Positions 1 through 7,139 are shown, counted from the stretch's first letter. The stretch: 8,126 nt of DNA from Candidatus Gastranaerophilales bacterium (GCA_021199975.1 JAJQHF010000184.1:1-8126), one strand, 5' to 3'. The notes: a model not told the origin generated them from the sequence alone. A program made the numbers and translations.

Positions 1-305
1 ATATATTAATAGGTAAAAAGATAAAAGAATTAAGGTTACGAAAAGGATTAACCCAAGAAGATTTAGCGGAAATGATAAATACAGACCAACGTAATATCAG
101 CTATATAGAATGTGGTCATAATTTCCCCTCACGCAGCCTAATGGAAATAGCAAAAGCCTTAAATGTTACTTTGCCTGAATTGTTTGACTTTGAACACCTT
201 AAAACAGATTCAGAGTATAAGAAAAAATACATTTGCGAAAATATAAACGAAATCTCTGATGATGATTTAACCATAATCTACAGAGTATTAAAGGCAATGA
301 GATAA
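1..305 (+). CDS. XRE-family HTH transcriptional regulator, 5'-truncated
   Basis: The frame is open from base 3 to the TAA at 303-305, giving about 100 visible residues with no in-frame ATG before 72. That ATG falls inside the helix-turn-helix, so the true start lies upstream of the window. The visible N-terminal part reads GKKIKELRLRKGLTQEDLAE followed by a recognition-helix region (TDQRNISYIECG) and a closing helix ending IAKALNV. This is the classic Cro/C1-type HTH_3 fold, and the LPELFDF that follows is also usual for the family. The last 45 residues are charged and helical and match no domain I recognise. It is probably a DNA-binding repressor of about 105-110 residues. It lies 68 bp upstream of a HigBA-type pair on the same strand and could regulate it or be an independent accessory gene. 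The family call is firm; the target is unknown. Confidence 0.85.
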   Translation, partial: ILIGKKIKELRLRKGLTQEDLAEMINTDQRNISYIECGHNFPSRSLMEIAKALNVTLPELFDFEHLKTDSEYKKKYICENINEISDDDLTIIYRVLKAMR

Positions 306-346
306 TTATAAAAACTAATTATTAATTAAATTTTCATCTTGATTTT

Positions 347-373
347 ATTATCATATTGTGATAACATGATAAT
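347..373 (+). promoter_or_regulatory. Candidate operator palindrome overlapping the higB start region
   Basis: ATTATCAT (347-354) and ATGATAAT (366-373) are perfect reverse complements separated by 11 bp, and the right arm ends immediately before the toxin ATG at 374. A smaller overlapping inverted repeat, TATCA/TGATA (349-353 and 359-363), shares the left arm. HigA antitoxins are known to repress their own operon by binding palindromes at the promoter, so this is the natural operator candidate. Possible promoter elements overlap it: TTGATT (339-344) with TAACAT 17 bp later (362-367), or the -10-like TATTAT (346-351). In such AT-rich DNA the promoter hexamers are weak evidence; the palindrome is stronger. 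Confidence 0.5.
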
Positions 374-652
374 ATGATTAAATCCTTTAAAGATAAAGAA
401 ACCGAAAAAATATTTGACGGTTTTAACTCAAAAATTTATAGCAGTATTCAAAGGATTATAAAAAGAAAACTTGATATGATACATTTTGCAAGCAAGGAGC
501 AAGATTTAACAGTACCGCCGTCTAATCATTTTGAGCATTTAAAAGGTGATTTAAAAGATTATTGTTCAATCAGAATTAACAACCAATTTAGAGTAATGTT
601 TAAATTTGAAAACGGAAATGCTTATGATGTGCAAATTATTGATTATCATTAA
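374..652 (+). CDS. higB: HigB-type toxin (RelE/ParE superfamily mRNA interferase)
   Basis: This 92-residue protein has the length and C-terminal signature of the HigB (RelE-like) toxin family: LKGDLKDYCSIRINNQFRVM (residues 57-76), then FKFENGNAYDVQIIDYH at the end. Arg67, Arg73 and the terminal Asp-Tyr-His are the typical conserved positions. Characterised HigB toxins cleave mRNA on the translating ribosome and arrest growth until neutralised by HigA. The toxin precedes the antitoxin gene by 13 bp, which is the reversed order characteristic of higBA and separates it from relBE. The only possible upstream start is ATG 374, because an in-frame stop lies at 362-364. No Shine-Dalgarno precedes it; the palindromic operator fills that space. 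Weak or repressor-controlled toxin translation is therefore likely. No frameshift or missing segment is visible. Confidence 0.9.
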   Translation: MIKSFKDKETEKIFDGFNSKIYSSIQRIIKRKLDMIHFASKEQDLTVPPSNHFEHLKGDLKDYCSIRINNQFRVMFKFENGNAYDVQIIDYH

Positions 653-665
653 GAAAGGATGATTT

Positions 666-950
666 ATGAACAGACCCTATACACACCCCGGGGAAATACT
701 TCTTGAAGAATTTGTTAAACCATACGGATTGACACAAAAACAATTATGCCGGTATTTAAATGTCGGGATTAAAACAATCAGCGAAATTTATAACAAAAAA
801 CGAGGGATTTCTCCTGTTATGGCACTTAAATTGGCTGCTCTTTTCGGTACTACTCCCGAGTTTTGGATGAATGCCCAAAGTGCTTATGACCTTTATATCG
901 CTTACGAAAAACAAAAAGATGAAATAAAAAAAGTTAAAAAAATTGCTTAA
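666..950 (+). CDS. higA: HigA-type antitoxin, XRE-family DNA-binding protein
   Basis: The 94-residue protein opens with the HigA/VapI signature (THPGEILLEEF, residues 6-16). A helix-turn-helix follows at about residues 22-43 (LTQKQLCRYLNV then IKTISEIYNKKRG), and then the conserved AALFGTTPEFWMNAQSAYDL (57-76). The C-terminus is a Lys-rich helix. The family neutralises HigB by direct binding and represses the shared promoter as a dimer; the 347-373 palindrome is the probable target. The start at 666 is well supported by a GAAAGGA Shine-Dalgarno (653-659) six bases upstream, in clear contrast to the toxin, which has none. That difference fits the need for excess antitoxin. The gene ends 8 bp before a convergent gene, and no terminator is visible between them. 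Confidence 0.92.
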   Translation: MNRPYTHPGEILLEEFVKPYGLTQKQLCRYLNVGIKTISEIYNKKRGISPVMALKLAALFGTTPEFWMNAQSAYDLYIAYEKQKDEIKKVKKIA

Positions 951-958
951 ATTTTAAA

Positions 959-1600
959 TTAATATTCATTTGCCAAATAATCAAAAACAGGTTTATTAAC
1001 TTTCCATAAGTTTTCATTTGTTTCATTTTCGGGAAGTTCTAGAGTTATAATGGGAATATTTCTTTCTACTCCGATATAATTACCAAAACTTCCCGGAGTT
1101 GGATAACCTATATCTGCTTGAACCTTATAGCCTGTTATTTGTGATATTTTTTCAGCAAGCCCTTTAGCGGGACCGTCATAATTTATAATCTTAAAAGGTG
1201 CGTGAACAGATAATACCGCATCAATTTTATATGTGTTTATTATATCAATCATAAAATTTGTTTCAATTTCGCTTGCCGGTTCAGTTCCGCCAAAATATTC
1301 TTTTTTACTGCTTACGCACCAATTTTTTGTCGGAAAATTACGGTTTAAATCTACACCGTTTGAATTTTGTCTTATATTCTTTCTTTTACCGTCGGGATTT
1401 AAGCATGGAACAATCAAAAGTTTATTTTTTATTTTGTTTAAATCGGTTTTTAAAAATTCATTTATAAGGTATTCGCCCTGCGGTTCTTCACCGTGAAAAA
1501 CACCTATAATTAAAACTGTTTTAGGAGCATTATTATTTTCTGTTTCTAAAAGAGTTATTGTATTATTTTCTTTTGTTTTTGCGGTTTTTACAATTTTCAT
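959..1600 (-). CDS. Small M14-family zinc carboxypeptidase (MpaA-like)
   Basis: This 213-residue protein carries the M14 metallocarboxypeptidase motifs in order. The zinc ligands are HGEE (His36, Glu39) and His133 in SVHAP. NPDG lies at 68-71, a substrate-binding Arg at about 77, and the hallmark GVDLNRNFP at 82-90 (Asn86, Arg87). The probable catalytic Glu188 is in TLELPE. All residues needed for activity appear present. The length is near that of MpaA, the murein-peptide amidase that cuts the gamma-D-Glu-diaminopimelate bond in recycled wall peptides, and there is no signal peptide, so a cytoplasmic peptidoglycan-recycling or peptide-trimming role is plausible. The substrate cannot be read from sequence; an aspartoacylase/succinylglutamate-desuccinylase-like activity is a less likely alternative. 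It is the last gene of a minus-strand operon: its ATG shares one base with the preceding TAA (TAATG), and a weak GGTGA lies upstream. Confidence 0.85.
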   Translation of the reverse strand: MKIVKTAKTKENNTITLLETENNNAPKTVLIIGVFHGEEPQGEYLINEFLKTDLNKIKNKLLIVPCLNPDGKRKNIRQNSNGVDLNRNFPTKNWCVSSKKEYFGGTEPASEIETNFMIDIINTYKIDAVLSVHAPFKIINYDGPAKGLAEKISQITGYKVQADIGYPTPGSFGNYIGVERNIPIITLELPENETNENLWKVNKPVFDYLANEY

Positions 1601-2013
1601 TATTCACCCATAACTTTAATAAGAACTCTTTTTCTTCTCTGTCCGTCAAATTCGGCATAATAAACCTGCTGCCAGGGACCAAAATCCAATCTTCCTTCTG
1701 TAACGGGTATTATTACTTCATGCCCGATTAAAAGACTTTTTAGGTGGCTGTCGCCGTTTGTTTCTCCTGTGTGGTGATGATTATAGTTAATATCAAACGG
1801 CGCAAGTTCATCAAGCCATTTATCTATATCTGATATTAAACCCGATTCGGCATCATTTACATATATGCCTGCTGTTATATGCATAGCGCTTACAAGTATC
1901 ATTCCTTCCTGTATTTTGCTCTCTTCAAGTGCTTGCTCAATTTCATTTGTTATATTTATATATTCTCTGTGTTTTTTTGTGTTGAACCAAAGATATTTTG
2001 TATGAAATTTCAT
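1600..2013 (-). CDS. yjbQ: YjbQ / UPF0047 family protein
   Basis: This 137-residue protein has the full length of the compact UPF0047 family (YjbQ in E. coli). Hallmarks are SAMHITAGIYVND (42-54), a His-rich segment HHHTGETNGDSHLKSLLIG (79-97), and the family signature GRLDFGPWQQVYYAEFDGQR (107-126). Conserved histidines (His45, His90) and Glu121 would form the polar active-site pocket seen in family structures. Some members are reported to have weak thiamin-phosphate synthase activity, but the physiological role is unsettled, so I do not assign a reaction. The start is well defined: AGGAGT (2019-2024) sits five bases before the ATG and contains the end of the upstream gene's TAG stop. The downstream M14 peptidase starts in a TAATG overlap. 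Both junctions suggest coupled translation. Confidence 0.92.
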   Translation of the reverse strand: MKFHTKYLWFNTKKHREYINITNEIEQALEESKIQEGMILVSAMHITAGIYVNDAESGLISDIDKWLDELAPFDINYNHHHTGETNGDSHLKSLLIGHEVIIPVTEGRLDFGPWQQVYYAEFDGQRRKRVLIKVMGE

Positions 2014-2022
2014 ATTGTACTC

Positions 2023-4182
2023 CTAACTTTTATTTTTATTATAAAAATATGATGTAAACATAAATATTATACCGAGAGCTATTAATGTAATCAGCCTGTA
2101 GATTGAGTTAATATTATTCATATCTGTAAAGAAAATTCGTATAACGGCTAGAATACTTATACAAATACCTGTGTTTTTAAGATATTTTTGCTTTTTTAAA
2201 ATACCGATAATGGTTATTATTGCGGCATATAAAAGCCACGAAACGGAAATAAGGTAATTACAGTTATTTGAATAATATTTTTCTATACAATCTTGTATTT
2301 CTATATAAAGCAATATAAAACCGATAATTAATCCTGAATATTTATATATATCAAAGTTATATCTTCTTCTTGCATAAATTATTGCATTTGTAATTGCGGC
2401 GCCGTAAGCTATAAATCTTATATTTAAAATAGGAATATAGCTTATAATAGGATTATATTTATATCCTGCAATTAATATTGTAAACAAAGAACACATGCTT
2501 ATTGTCATGCCTGCAATTTTGAATAATCTTGAGCCGTTCAGCAAAGATATTTTATCTGCTTGAACCGCATATCTGAAACCGATAATTGAATATAACATAG
2601 CTGCTATAAATTGCTCATTTGTATTAAATGCTAATATTTTCGAATTTATAAAATTATTTATTTCAAATATTATAAAAAGGTATATCATCGAAATATAACC
2701 GAGTCTTATAATTTCAGATATTTTTTTTACTTTGGTATCTTCGTTGTTTTTCATTATTAAATAAGCAAAAAATGCAGTTAAAACAGGGTAAATAAAGGTT
2801 AACAATCTTTTGTTTAAAATGGGAATATAATCGGAATACCCGCTTATAACTCCATCAACAAACAATACATTAAACATTGCCGCCGTTAAAAAAGTAAGAA
2901 TCCAATTTATGAGGTAATTCTGTTTATATTTATATAATACGTAGCTTAATGTTATTGCTTCAACAGACCATATTATAATTCTTGTCAAATCTTCTGTCAT
3001 AAAGAAATTTGAAAGAAATGCGGTTATAAGCATTGAATAAACATAAGGTCTGTAATTTTGCAGTTTGGTTTTAACAAAATAAAAGATAATACCGCTGTAC
3101 ATTAAACCGACACATAAAAGAAATATTCCGATATTAACTCTTTCTTCTCTAAAAATTAAAAGAGAAAGAACCGTTAGAACTCCAAAATTAAACCAGTTTA
3201 ACAAGTTTATTTTATCCGTAACTTCAGGATTTTTGTTTTTCCTTATTATGTCATATACCAGATAAATTGCCCATAAAGTAAGAGGGTACCCCAAATTAAC
3301 ATTAAAAATTCCGCCCCAAAATATGGAAGGAACGGCATAAAAACATAAACCTGTAAAGGTTGCCGAAAGATTAATTATATTAATTATTGCTTTATTCGGA
3401 TTTTTATATACATAAACAACTGATAATAAATTTAAAAATATAATATAAGCAAATACTAAATTAACATCGGAAATAAAATTTGTGAAAAATATGTTCAAGT
3501 AACCGCCTATCAGGGCAATTACAATCATTGAAACAGTTTTTTGTTTATCGGCTATATAATATGCCGCTATAAGTATTAAAGAGGCTAAGATAATACAAAC
3601 CCCCGAAGAAAAAGTTTTAAACAATGCTGTTGTAAGGTATACGGTTGTAAACAATACGGAAACTCCGGTACCTATCATTATTTCGGAAAATCGTTTTAAG
3701 GAGTCTTTTTTCATGCAAAGACCGCCTAAAATCATTGCAATGCCTGTTGTAAAACCTATCAATGTTTTTAATAACGGTGTAAAAATGATGTATGGAGAAA
3801 TTAATTTTATAAATATTATAAATCCCGTTATTATTGCAATAACACCTATAACAGTGAATATATTGCCAAGAAAAATATTTTCAAAACTGCTATAGTTTTT
3901 TTCTTTTATATTTTGACTATAGTTTTCTTTATATTCCGGAGCATTTATAACGGGTTCCGCCTCCTGCACTTCATTTTCTTTAAGTTCCGAAACAGGTGCA
4001 GGAGTTTCATATGTGGGATTTTTAATTTCCTTTAATTCTTTTTCTAAACTGTTAAGCTTTTTATAGTATTTATTTTGACAGTCTTGAACATCTTTTAACA
4101 CATTTTCTATGTTCGTAATTCTTTTATAAAGCAGGAACGACCATAAAAATAATATTAAAATAATAAAAATGGTTATAAACAT
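2023..4182 (-). CDS. DUF2339 family polytopic membrane protein
   Basis: The 719 residues form a large integral membrane protein. An N-terminal anchor (residues 2-20) is followed by a Lys/Glu-rich coiled-coil-like stretch (about 23-55) and a Pro/Glu-rich linker (56-100). Roughly twenty-two hydrophobic helices then run to the C-terminus. The first core segment (FENIFLGNIFTVIGVIAIIT, 100-119) is the recognisable opening of DUF2339, where a W/F-E...LG motif precedes a small-residue helix. Length and N-terminal architecture suit the family, whose function is unknown; cell-envelope or transport roles have been guessed from topology only. No catalytic motif is visible. It is the first gene of the operon with the YjbQ and M14 genes. 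The chosen ATG lies seven bases after AAAGG within a short hairpin (4183-4196). The TAG stop is embedded in the next Shine-Dalgarno. Confidence 0.88.
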   Translation of the reverse strand: MFITIFIILILFLWSFLLYKRITNIENVLKDVQDCQNKYYKKLNSLEKELKEIKNPTYETPAPVSELKENEVQEAEPVINAPEYKENYSQNIKEKNYSSFENIFLGNIFTVIGVIAIITGFIIFIKLISPYIIFTPLLKTLIGFTTGIAMILGGLCMKKDSLKRFSEIMIGTGVSVLFTTVYLTTALFKTFSSGVCIILASLILIAAYYIADKQKTVSMIVIALIGGYLNIFFTNFISDVNLVFAYIIFLNLLSVVYVYKNPNKAIINIINLSATFTGLCFYAVPSIFWGGIFNVNLGYPLTLWAIYLVYDIIRKNKNPEVTDKINLLNWFNFGVLTVLSLLIFREERVNIGIFLLCVGLMYSGIIFYFVKTKLQNYRPYVYSMLITAFLSNFFMTEDLTRIIIWSVEAITLSYVLYKYKQNYLINWILTFLTAAMFNVLFVDGVISGYSDYIPILNKRLLTFIYPVLTAFFAYLIMKNNEDTKVKKISEIIRLGYISMIYLFIIFEINNFINSKILAFNTNEQFIAAMLYSIIGFRYAVQADKISLLNGSRLFKIAGMTISMCSLFTILIAGYKYNPIISYIPILNIRFIAYGAAITNAIIYARRRYNFDIYKYSGLIIGFILLYIEIQDCIEKYYSNNCNYLISVSWLLYAAIITIIGILKKQKYLKNTGICISILAVIRIFFTDMNNINSIYRLITLIALGIIFMFTSYFYNKNKS

Positions 4183-4196
4183 GGAAATGCCTTTCC
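4183..4196 (-). promoter_or_regulatory. Small hairpin holding the ribosome binding site of the DUF2339 gene
   Basis: Read on the minus strand, GGAAA-GGCA-TTTCC ends directly before the ATG, giving a five-pair stem and a four-base loop. The only Shine-Dalgarno-like bases (AAAGG) lie partly in the stem and partly in the loop, so folding would reduce access to the start. The stem is short and may be a chance palindrome. Confidence 0.3.
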
Positions 4197-4273
4197 GCTA
4201 TCTAATCTAGTGTCGCATTCTGCCGCCGGCTCCTCGCCGCCGTCAAAATGCTCACCTTTTCAAGTTGTCACTC
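4197..4273. other. GC-rich intergenic element with TCAC-type repeats, possible dispersed repeat
   Basis: This non-coding stretch between the two minus-strand operons is compositionally foreign to the window. Around 4221-4243 it is mostly G+C, with GCCGCC occurring twice (GCCGCCGGCTCCTCGCCGCC), while flanking genes are near 30% GC. GCATT (4215-4219) and AATGC (4247-4251) bracket the GC core as an inverted repeat. TCAC-type motifs occur at 4252-4256 and 4268-4273 and again inside the neighbouring hairpin. On the minus strand one frame is open for 28 codons (4259 to 4173) but has no start codon or Shine-Dalgarno and runs into the next gene. It may be a copy of a genome-wide repeat, a regulatory RNA, or a gene remnant; sequence alone does not decide. 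Confidence 0.45.
4217..4246 (-). promoter_or_regulatory. Weak candidate promoter for the DUF2339-YjbQ-M14 operon
   Basis: On the minus strand TTGACG (4241-4246, five of six matches to the -35 consensus) is followed after 18 bp by CAGAAT (4217-4222, four of six to the -10). A transcript would begin near 4210 and leave a leader of about 28 bases that includes the hairpin at the start codon. The spacer is unusually GC-rich, which counts against an efficient promoter. It is the best match I see in this gap. Confidence 0.3.
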
Positions 4274-4314
4274 AAAAAAATTCACTCACTCCTTCGGCTT
4301 ATCGTGAATTTTTT
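4274..4314 (-). terminator. Probable intrinsic terminator of the kinase-REC-pepA operon
   Basis: AAAAAATTCAC (4275-4285) and GTGAATTTTTT (4304-4314) are perfect 11-bp reverse complements around an 18-base loop containing CTTCGG. Read on the minus strand from pepA, the stem ends in seven T residues (4274-4280), as an intrinsic terminator would. It begins 19 bp past the pepA stop. The stem is A/T-rich with only three G/C pairs, so efficiency is uncertain. The symmetry would also give a T tract on the plus strand. Confidence 0.55.
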
Positions 4315-4329
4315 CTCAGACAAAATTAC

Positions 4330-4362
4330 GGAGTTATTGAATTATATATTCAATTAAACTCC
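4330..4362. repeat. Inverted repeat spanning the pepA stop codon
   Basis: GGAGTT-ATTGAAT (4330-4342) pairs with ATTCAAT-TA-AACTCC (4348-4362) across a five-base TATAT loop: 13 pairs with one two-base bulge (4355-4356). The structure covers the last eight codons of pepA, its TAA and four further bases. In the mRNA it would form a 3'-end hairpin next to the terminator candidate, perhaps stabilising the transcript end. It has no direct T tract of its own. Confidence 0.5.
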
Positions 4363-5809
4363 TTATTCCGATGCCTGTTGCATTTTTAATGCCTTCTGAG
4401 TTTGGTTTATCTAAAAAAGCAGTTCCTGCAATATCTAAGTGAAGCCAATCGGCTTTAGATACGAATTTAGATAAGAATATACCTGCGGCTGATGTTCCGC
4501 CGTATCTTCCGCCTGTATTTTTTGTATCTGCAATATCACTTTTTAAAGAGTCGCCGTATTCTTCATACATAGGCATTTGCCAGTATCTTTCGCCTGCTTT
4601 TTGTGCAATTTCAATAAATTCTTTTATTTTATTATCGTTATTACCCATAATACCGCTTGCAACTGTGCCTAAAGCAACTACGCATGCTCCTGTTAATGTA
4701 GCGATATCAATAATTTCATCAACACCCAGTTCTTCCGCATAAGCTAAAGCATCGGCAAGAGTGACTCTGCCTTCTGCATCAGTATTATCAATCTCGATTG
4801 TTCTGCCTGTTTTTGCGGTTATAACATCTCCGGGTTTATAAGCGCTGCCCGAGGGCATATTTTCACACGCCGCAACAATTGCATGAACTTCAATATCCGG
4901 TTTTAATTTTGATATTGCCTGCATTGTACATATAACAGCAGCCGCTCCTGACATATCATCACGCATTGTAAGCATGGATGAAGGCGGCTTTAAATCCAAA
5001 CCTCCCGCATCAAATGTTATTCCTTTACCTACAATTGCTATCTTTTTCTTTGCATTTTCACTTTTATACTCCATGTGGATTAATTTAGGTTCATGAACGC
5101 TGCCTTGTCCTACCGCTAAAAATGCTCTCATTCCCATTTCTTGGATTTGTTCTTTGTTGTAAACAGTTGTTTTTACACCTGAATTTTTAACGGCATAATC
5201 GGCAAGTGTTTCAGGATATAAATATTGAGAGGATTCATTTATTAAATCCCTTGCATTATTGACTGATTCTGCAATTATTAATCCTTCTTCAAGTCCTTTT
5301 TTTGCTTTTTCAAATTTTTCATCATTAATTTCCGCAATAATAAACTCTTCAATCGGATTTTCTTGTTTTTCGGTTTTATATTTATCAAAAACATAAGTTC
5401 CTGAAATTGCGCCTTGAGCTATCATTTTAGCGCAGCTAAACGGGCATAATCCTGCAATACCCGCACCATGCAGTATAGAAACAACTTTTTTAATATTTTT
5501 GCTTAACGAACAGCTTCTTACTACTTTTGCGGTTAAATCTCTGATTTTTGTATAAGTAAAGTCAGATTGTTTGCCTAAACCCGTAACAAAAATCTTTTTA
5601 CCGCTTTCTATTAAAGGAAGTTGGTATATTTCACCGTATTTACCGTTAAATTTTTCTTTTTGTATAACAAAATCCGAAATAATCCCGTTAAAAGCTTTGT
5701 CTACAATACCTGTTACACCTCCCGGGGTATTAACACCTTCAAAAAGATTAACTACAATAACATCAGCATTAACATCCAATATAGATTTTTTTTCTATTTT
5801 AACCTTCAT
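4334..5809 (-). CDS. pepA: Leucyl aminopeptidase PepA (M17 family)
   Basis: This 491-residue protein has the two-domain layout of M17 aminopeptidases: a variable N-terminal macrodomain-like half (to about 160) and a conserved catalytic half. The active-site set is complete. Lys262 and Asp267 lie in VGKGITFDAGGLDLKP, Lys274 in the same motif, Asp285 in RDDMSGAAAV, and Asp344, Glu346 and Arg348 in the NTDAEGRVTLADAL signature (342-355). Every one sits eight residues before its E. coli PepA counterpart, so the alignment is gap-free here. The enzyme is a cytosolic, two-metal hexamer that removes N-terminal residues, especially leucine, from peptides; E. coli PepA also binds DNA. AAGGAGG (5815-5821) is an ideal ribosome binding site and overlaps the TAA of the upstream response-regulator gene, so pepA is the last gene of that operon. 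Confidence 0.97.
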   Translation of the reverse strand: MKVKIEKKSILDVNADVIVVNLFEGVNTPGGVTGIVDKAFNGIISDFVIQKEKFNGKYGEIYQLPLIESGKKIFVTGLGKQSDFTYTKIRDLTAKVVRSCSLSKNIKKVVSILHGAGIAGLCPFSCAKMIAQGAISGTYVFDKYKTEKQENPIEEFIIAEINDEKFEKAKKGLEEGLIIAESVNNARDLINESSQYLYPETLADYAVKNSGVKTTVYNKEQIQEMGMRAFLAVGQGSVHEPKLIHMEYKSENAKKKIAIVGKGITFDAGGLDLKPPSSMLTMRDDMSGAAAVICTMQAISKLKPDIEVHAIVAACENMPSGSAYKPGDVITAKTGRTIEIDNTDAEGRVTLADALAYAEELGVDEIIDIATLTGACVVALGTVASGIMGNNDNKIKEFIEIAQKAGERYWQMPMYEEYGDSLKSDIADTKNTGGRYGGTSAAGIFLSKFVSKADWLHLDIAGTAFLDKPNSEGIKNATGIGIRSLIEYIIQ

Positions 5810-5819
5810 TACTGCCTCC

Positions 5820-7136
5820 TTAACCGTTATAATTTTCGTTAAATTTCTTTATCCAACCGAAGATAACAGAGAGTTCATAAGGTTTCGGCAAATATAAATC
5901 AGCCCCCGCATTTAAAACCATTTCTTTATTATGAACGGTTGTTGTAAATATTATATTAGATTTTAAATTTTTTGTTTCAAATTTTAATTTTCTGCAAACT
6001 TCCAATCCTTTTAATGTTTTTGAATTGCCTGCATCTAAAATTATAACGGCGGGTGAATATTCTTCAATAGCCGACATAATTTCATCAAATTCATTAACAA
6101 CTTTAACATTATATCCTTGAAGTCTTGCGGTTGCTTCAAGCAATAAAGAAAGTGCTTCGTCGGGTTCTGCTATTAAAATATTATTGTTGTATTTTTGCTT
6201 TTCCACGGCATTATCTGCACTTATTTCGGGTCTTTCAATAACGTACATTGAACCTGTTTTATATTTTGCCAATTTTTGAGTTGAAATCAAAGAACTGATA
6301 ACTTGTTTTAAATCGTTATATTTTTTATATTTGTTTGAAATTACTCCTATACTGGTAGAAACCAAATTTACTTTATCTTCTGCTTCATCATCTCCGTGAA
6401 GAAACATAAACCCCCTGTTTGCATCAGTTTGCGAATAAAATTTTGATACAACGGTATCGAAAGCATAAACAAGATAATTGGCTATTTTTTCGGCTTTTTC
6501 TTCATTATTGGTAATTACGGTAAAATCATTATCCGAAAGTTGACCTATATAATCACCTGTATCAATTGCTGATTTAATAATGGCTGAATAAGTCTGCAAT
6601 AATTTATCTGCGGCAAGTTCCCCGTATATTTCTCTGTAAAATTCTAAATTATCAATATCAATAAGCATTATTGCCCATTGCGAGTTAATATTGATAACAC
6701 GTCTTATCATTTTGTATGATATTTTAGAGTTAAAAAGCATTGTTTTTTCGGAAAAACAATTTTCAAAATTACGTCTTATATGTGCGGTAACTCTTGCTTT
6801 AAATTCTTCTGAATTAATCGGTTCACTTAAAAAATCATCTGCACCTGCATCTAAAATATCAATTTTGTCCTGTATATGGTTTGATTTTGACAGAGCAACA
6901 ACAGCGGGTCTTGTATTATATGTTAAAACCCTTATTTGTTCTACTGCTTTTTTTATATCAAAATCAAGACTATCCGAAATTAGTATTAAATCAGGCTCAA
7001 GCGTATTCATTAAATTCAGCGCCTGTGCAAAATCTGCCGCAATAAAAACGGAAATATCGTTATTTTCAAGTATTCTTTTATATTTTGTCGACTGCTCTTT
7101 TCTTTTGTCGATTATTAAAACAACTTTTACCGGCAT
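5820..7136 (-). CDS. REC-degenerate GGDEF-REC response regulator
   Basis: The 438-residue protein has three domains. REC1 (about 3-122) is degenerate: the acidic pair is Asp10-Lys11, the phosphoacceptor column is Ser54 (with Asp55 one step away), and the conserved Lys of the KP motif is Glu105. The middle domain (about 130-300) is a GGDEF fold, recognised by LIDIDNLEFYREIYGELAAD (158-177) and STSIGV (260-265). However, the signature loop is SDNDF (201-205) and the RxxD I-site Arg is Asp192, so diguanylate cyclase activity is unlikely. REC2 (about 318-436) keeps the phosphoacceptor Asp368 (VIILD), Thr399 and Lys418 (LPKP), and could be phosphorylated. The partner is probably the kinase encoded 3 bp upstream. 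With no DNA-binding domain, output is likely by protein contact, with the dead GGDEF as a binding or sensory module. A weak AAAGAG precedes the ATG. Confidence 0.88.
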   Translation of the reverse strand: MPVKVVLIIDKRKEQSTKYKRILENNDISVFIAADFAQALNLMNTLEPDLILISDSLDFDIKKAVEQIRVLTYNTRPAVVALSKSNHIQDKIDILDAGADDFLSEPINSEEFKARVTAHIRRNFENCFSEKTMLFNSKISYKMIRRVININSQWAIMLIDIDNLEFYREIYGELAADKLLQTYSAIIKSAIDTGDYIGQLSDNDFTVITNNEEKAEKIANYLVYAFDTVVSKFYSQTDANRGFMFLHGDDEAEDKVNLVSTSIGVISNKYKKYNDLKQVISSLISTQKLAKYKTGSMYVIERPEISADNAVEKQKYNNNILIAEPDEALSLLLEATARLQGYNVKVVNEFDEIMSAIEEYSPAVIILDAGNSKTLKGLEVCRKLKFETKNLKSNIIFTTTVHNKEMVLNAGADLYLPKPYELSVIFGWIKKFNENYNG

Positions 7137-7139
7137 AAT

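Noticed and set aside
951..958. A shared terminator between the convergent higA and M14 genes.
   Set aside because: Only eight A/T bases lie between them. Short AT palindromes and T runs exist nearby, but no stem-loop of convincing stability.
1233..1496. Plus-strand open frames of 69-87 codons.
   Set aside because: They lie antisense to the M14 peptidase motifs HGEE and GVDLNRNFP, lack a Shine-Dalgarno and resemble no protein family.
4173..4259. A 28-codon open minus-strand frame rich in Gly, Glu and Ala across the GC-rich element.
   Set aside because: It has no start codon, no ribosome binding site, and overlaps the DUF2339 start out of frame. It is mentioned only as a property of the element.
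5571..5897. Plus-strand open frames of 73-108 codons across the pepA start.
   Set aside because: They are antisense to the N-terminal half of pepA and the end of the response-regulator gene, with no ribosome binding site and no recognisable motif.
5900..6700. An active diguanylate cyclase making c-di-GMP.
   Set aside because: The GGDEF loop reads SDNDF and the I-site Arg is replaced, so catalysis is unlikely even though the fold is clearly present.
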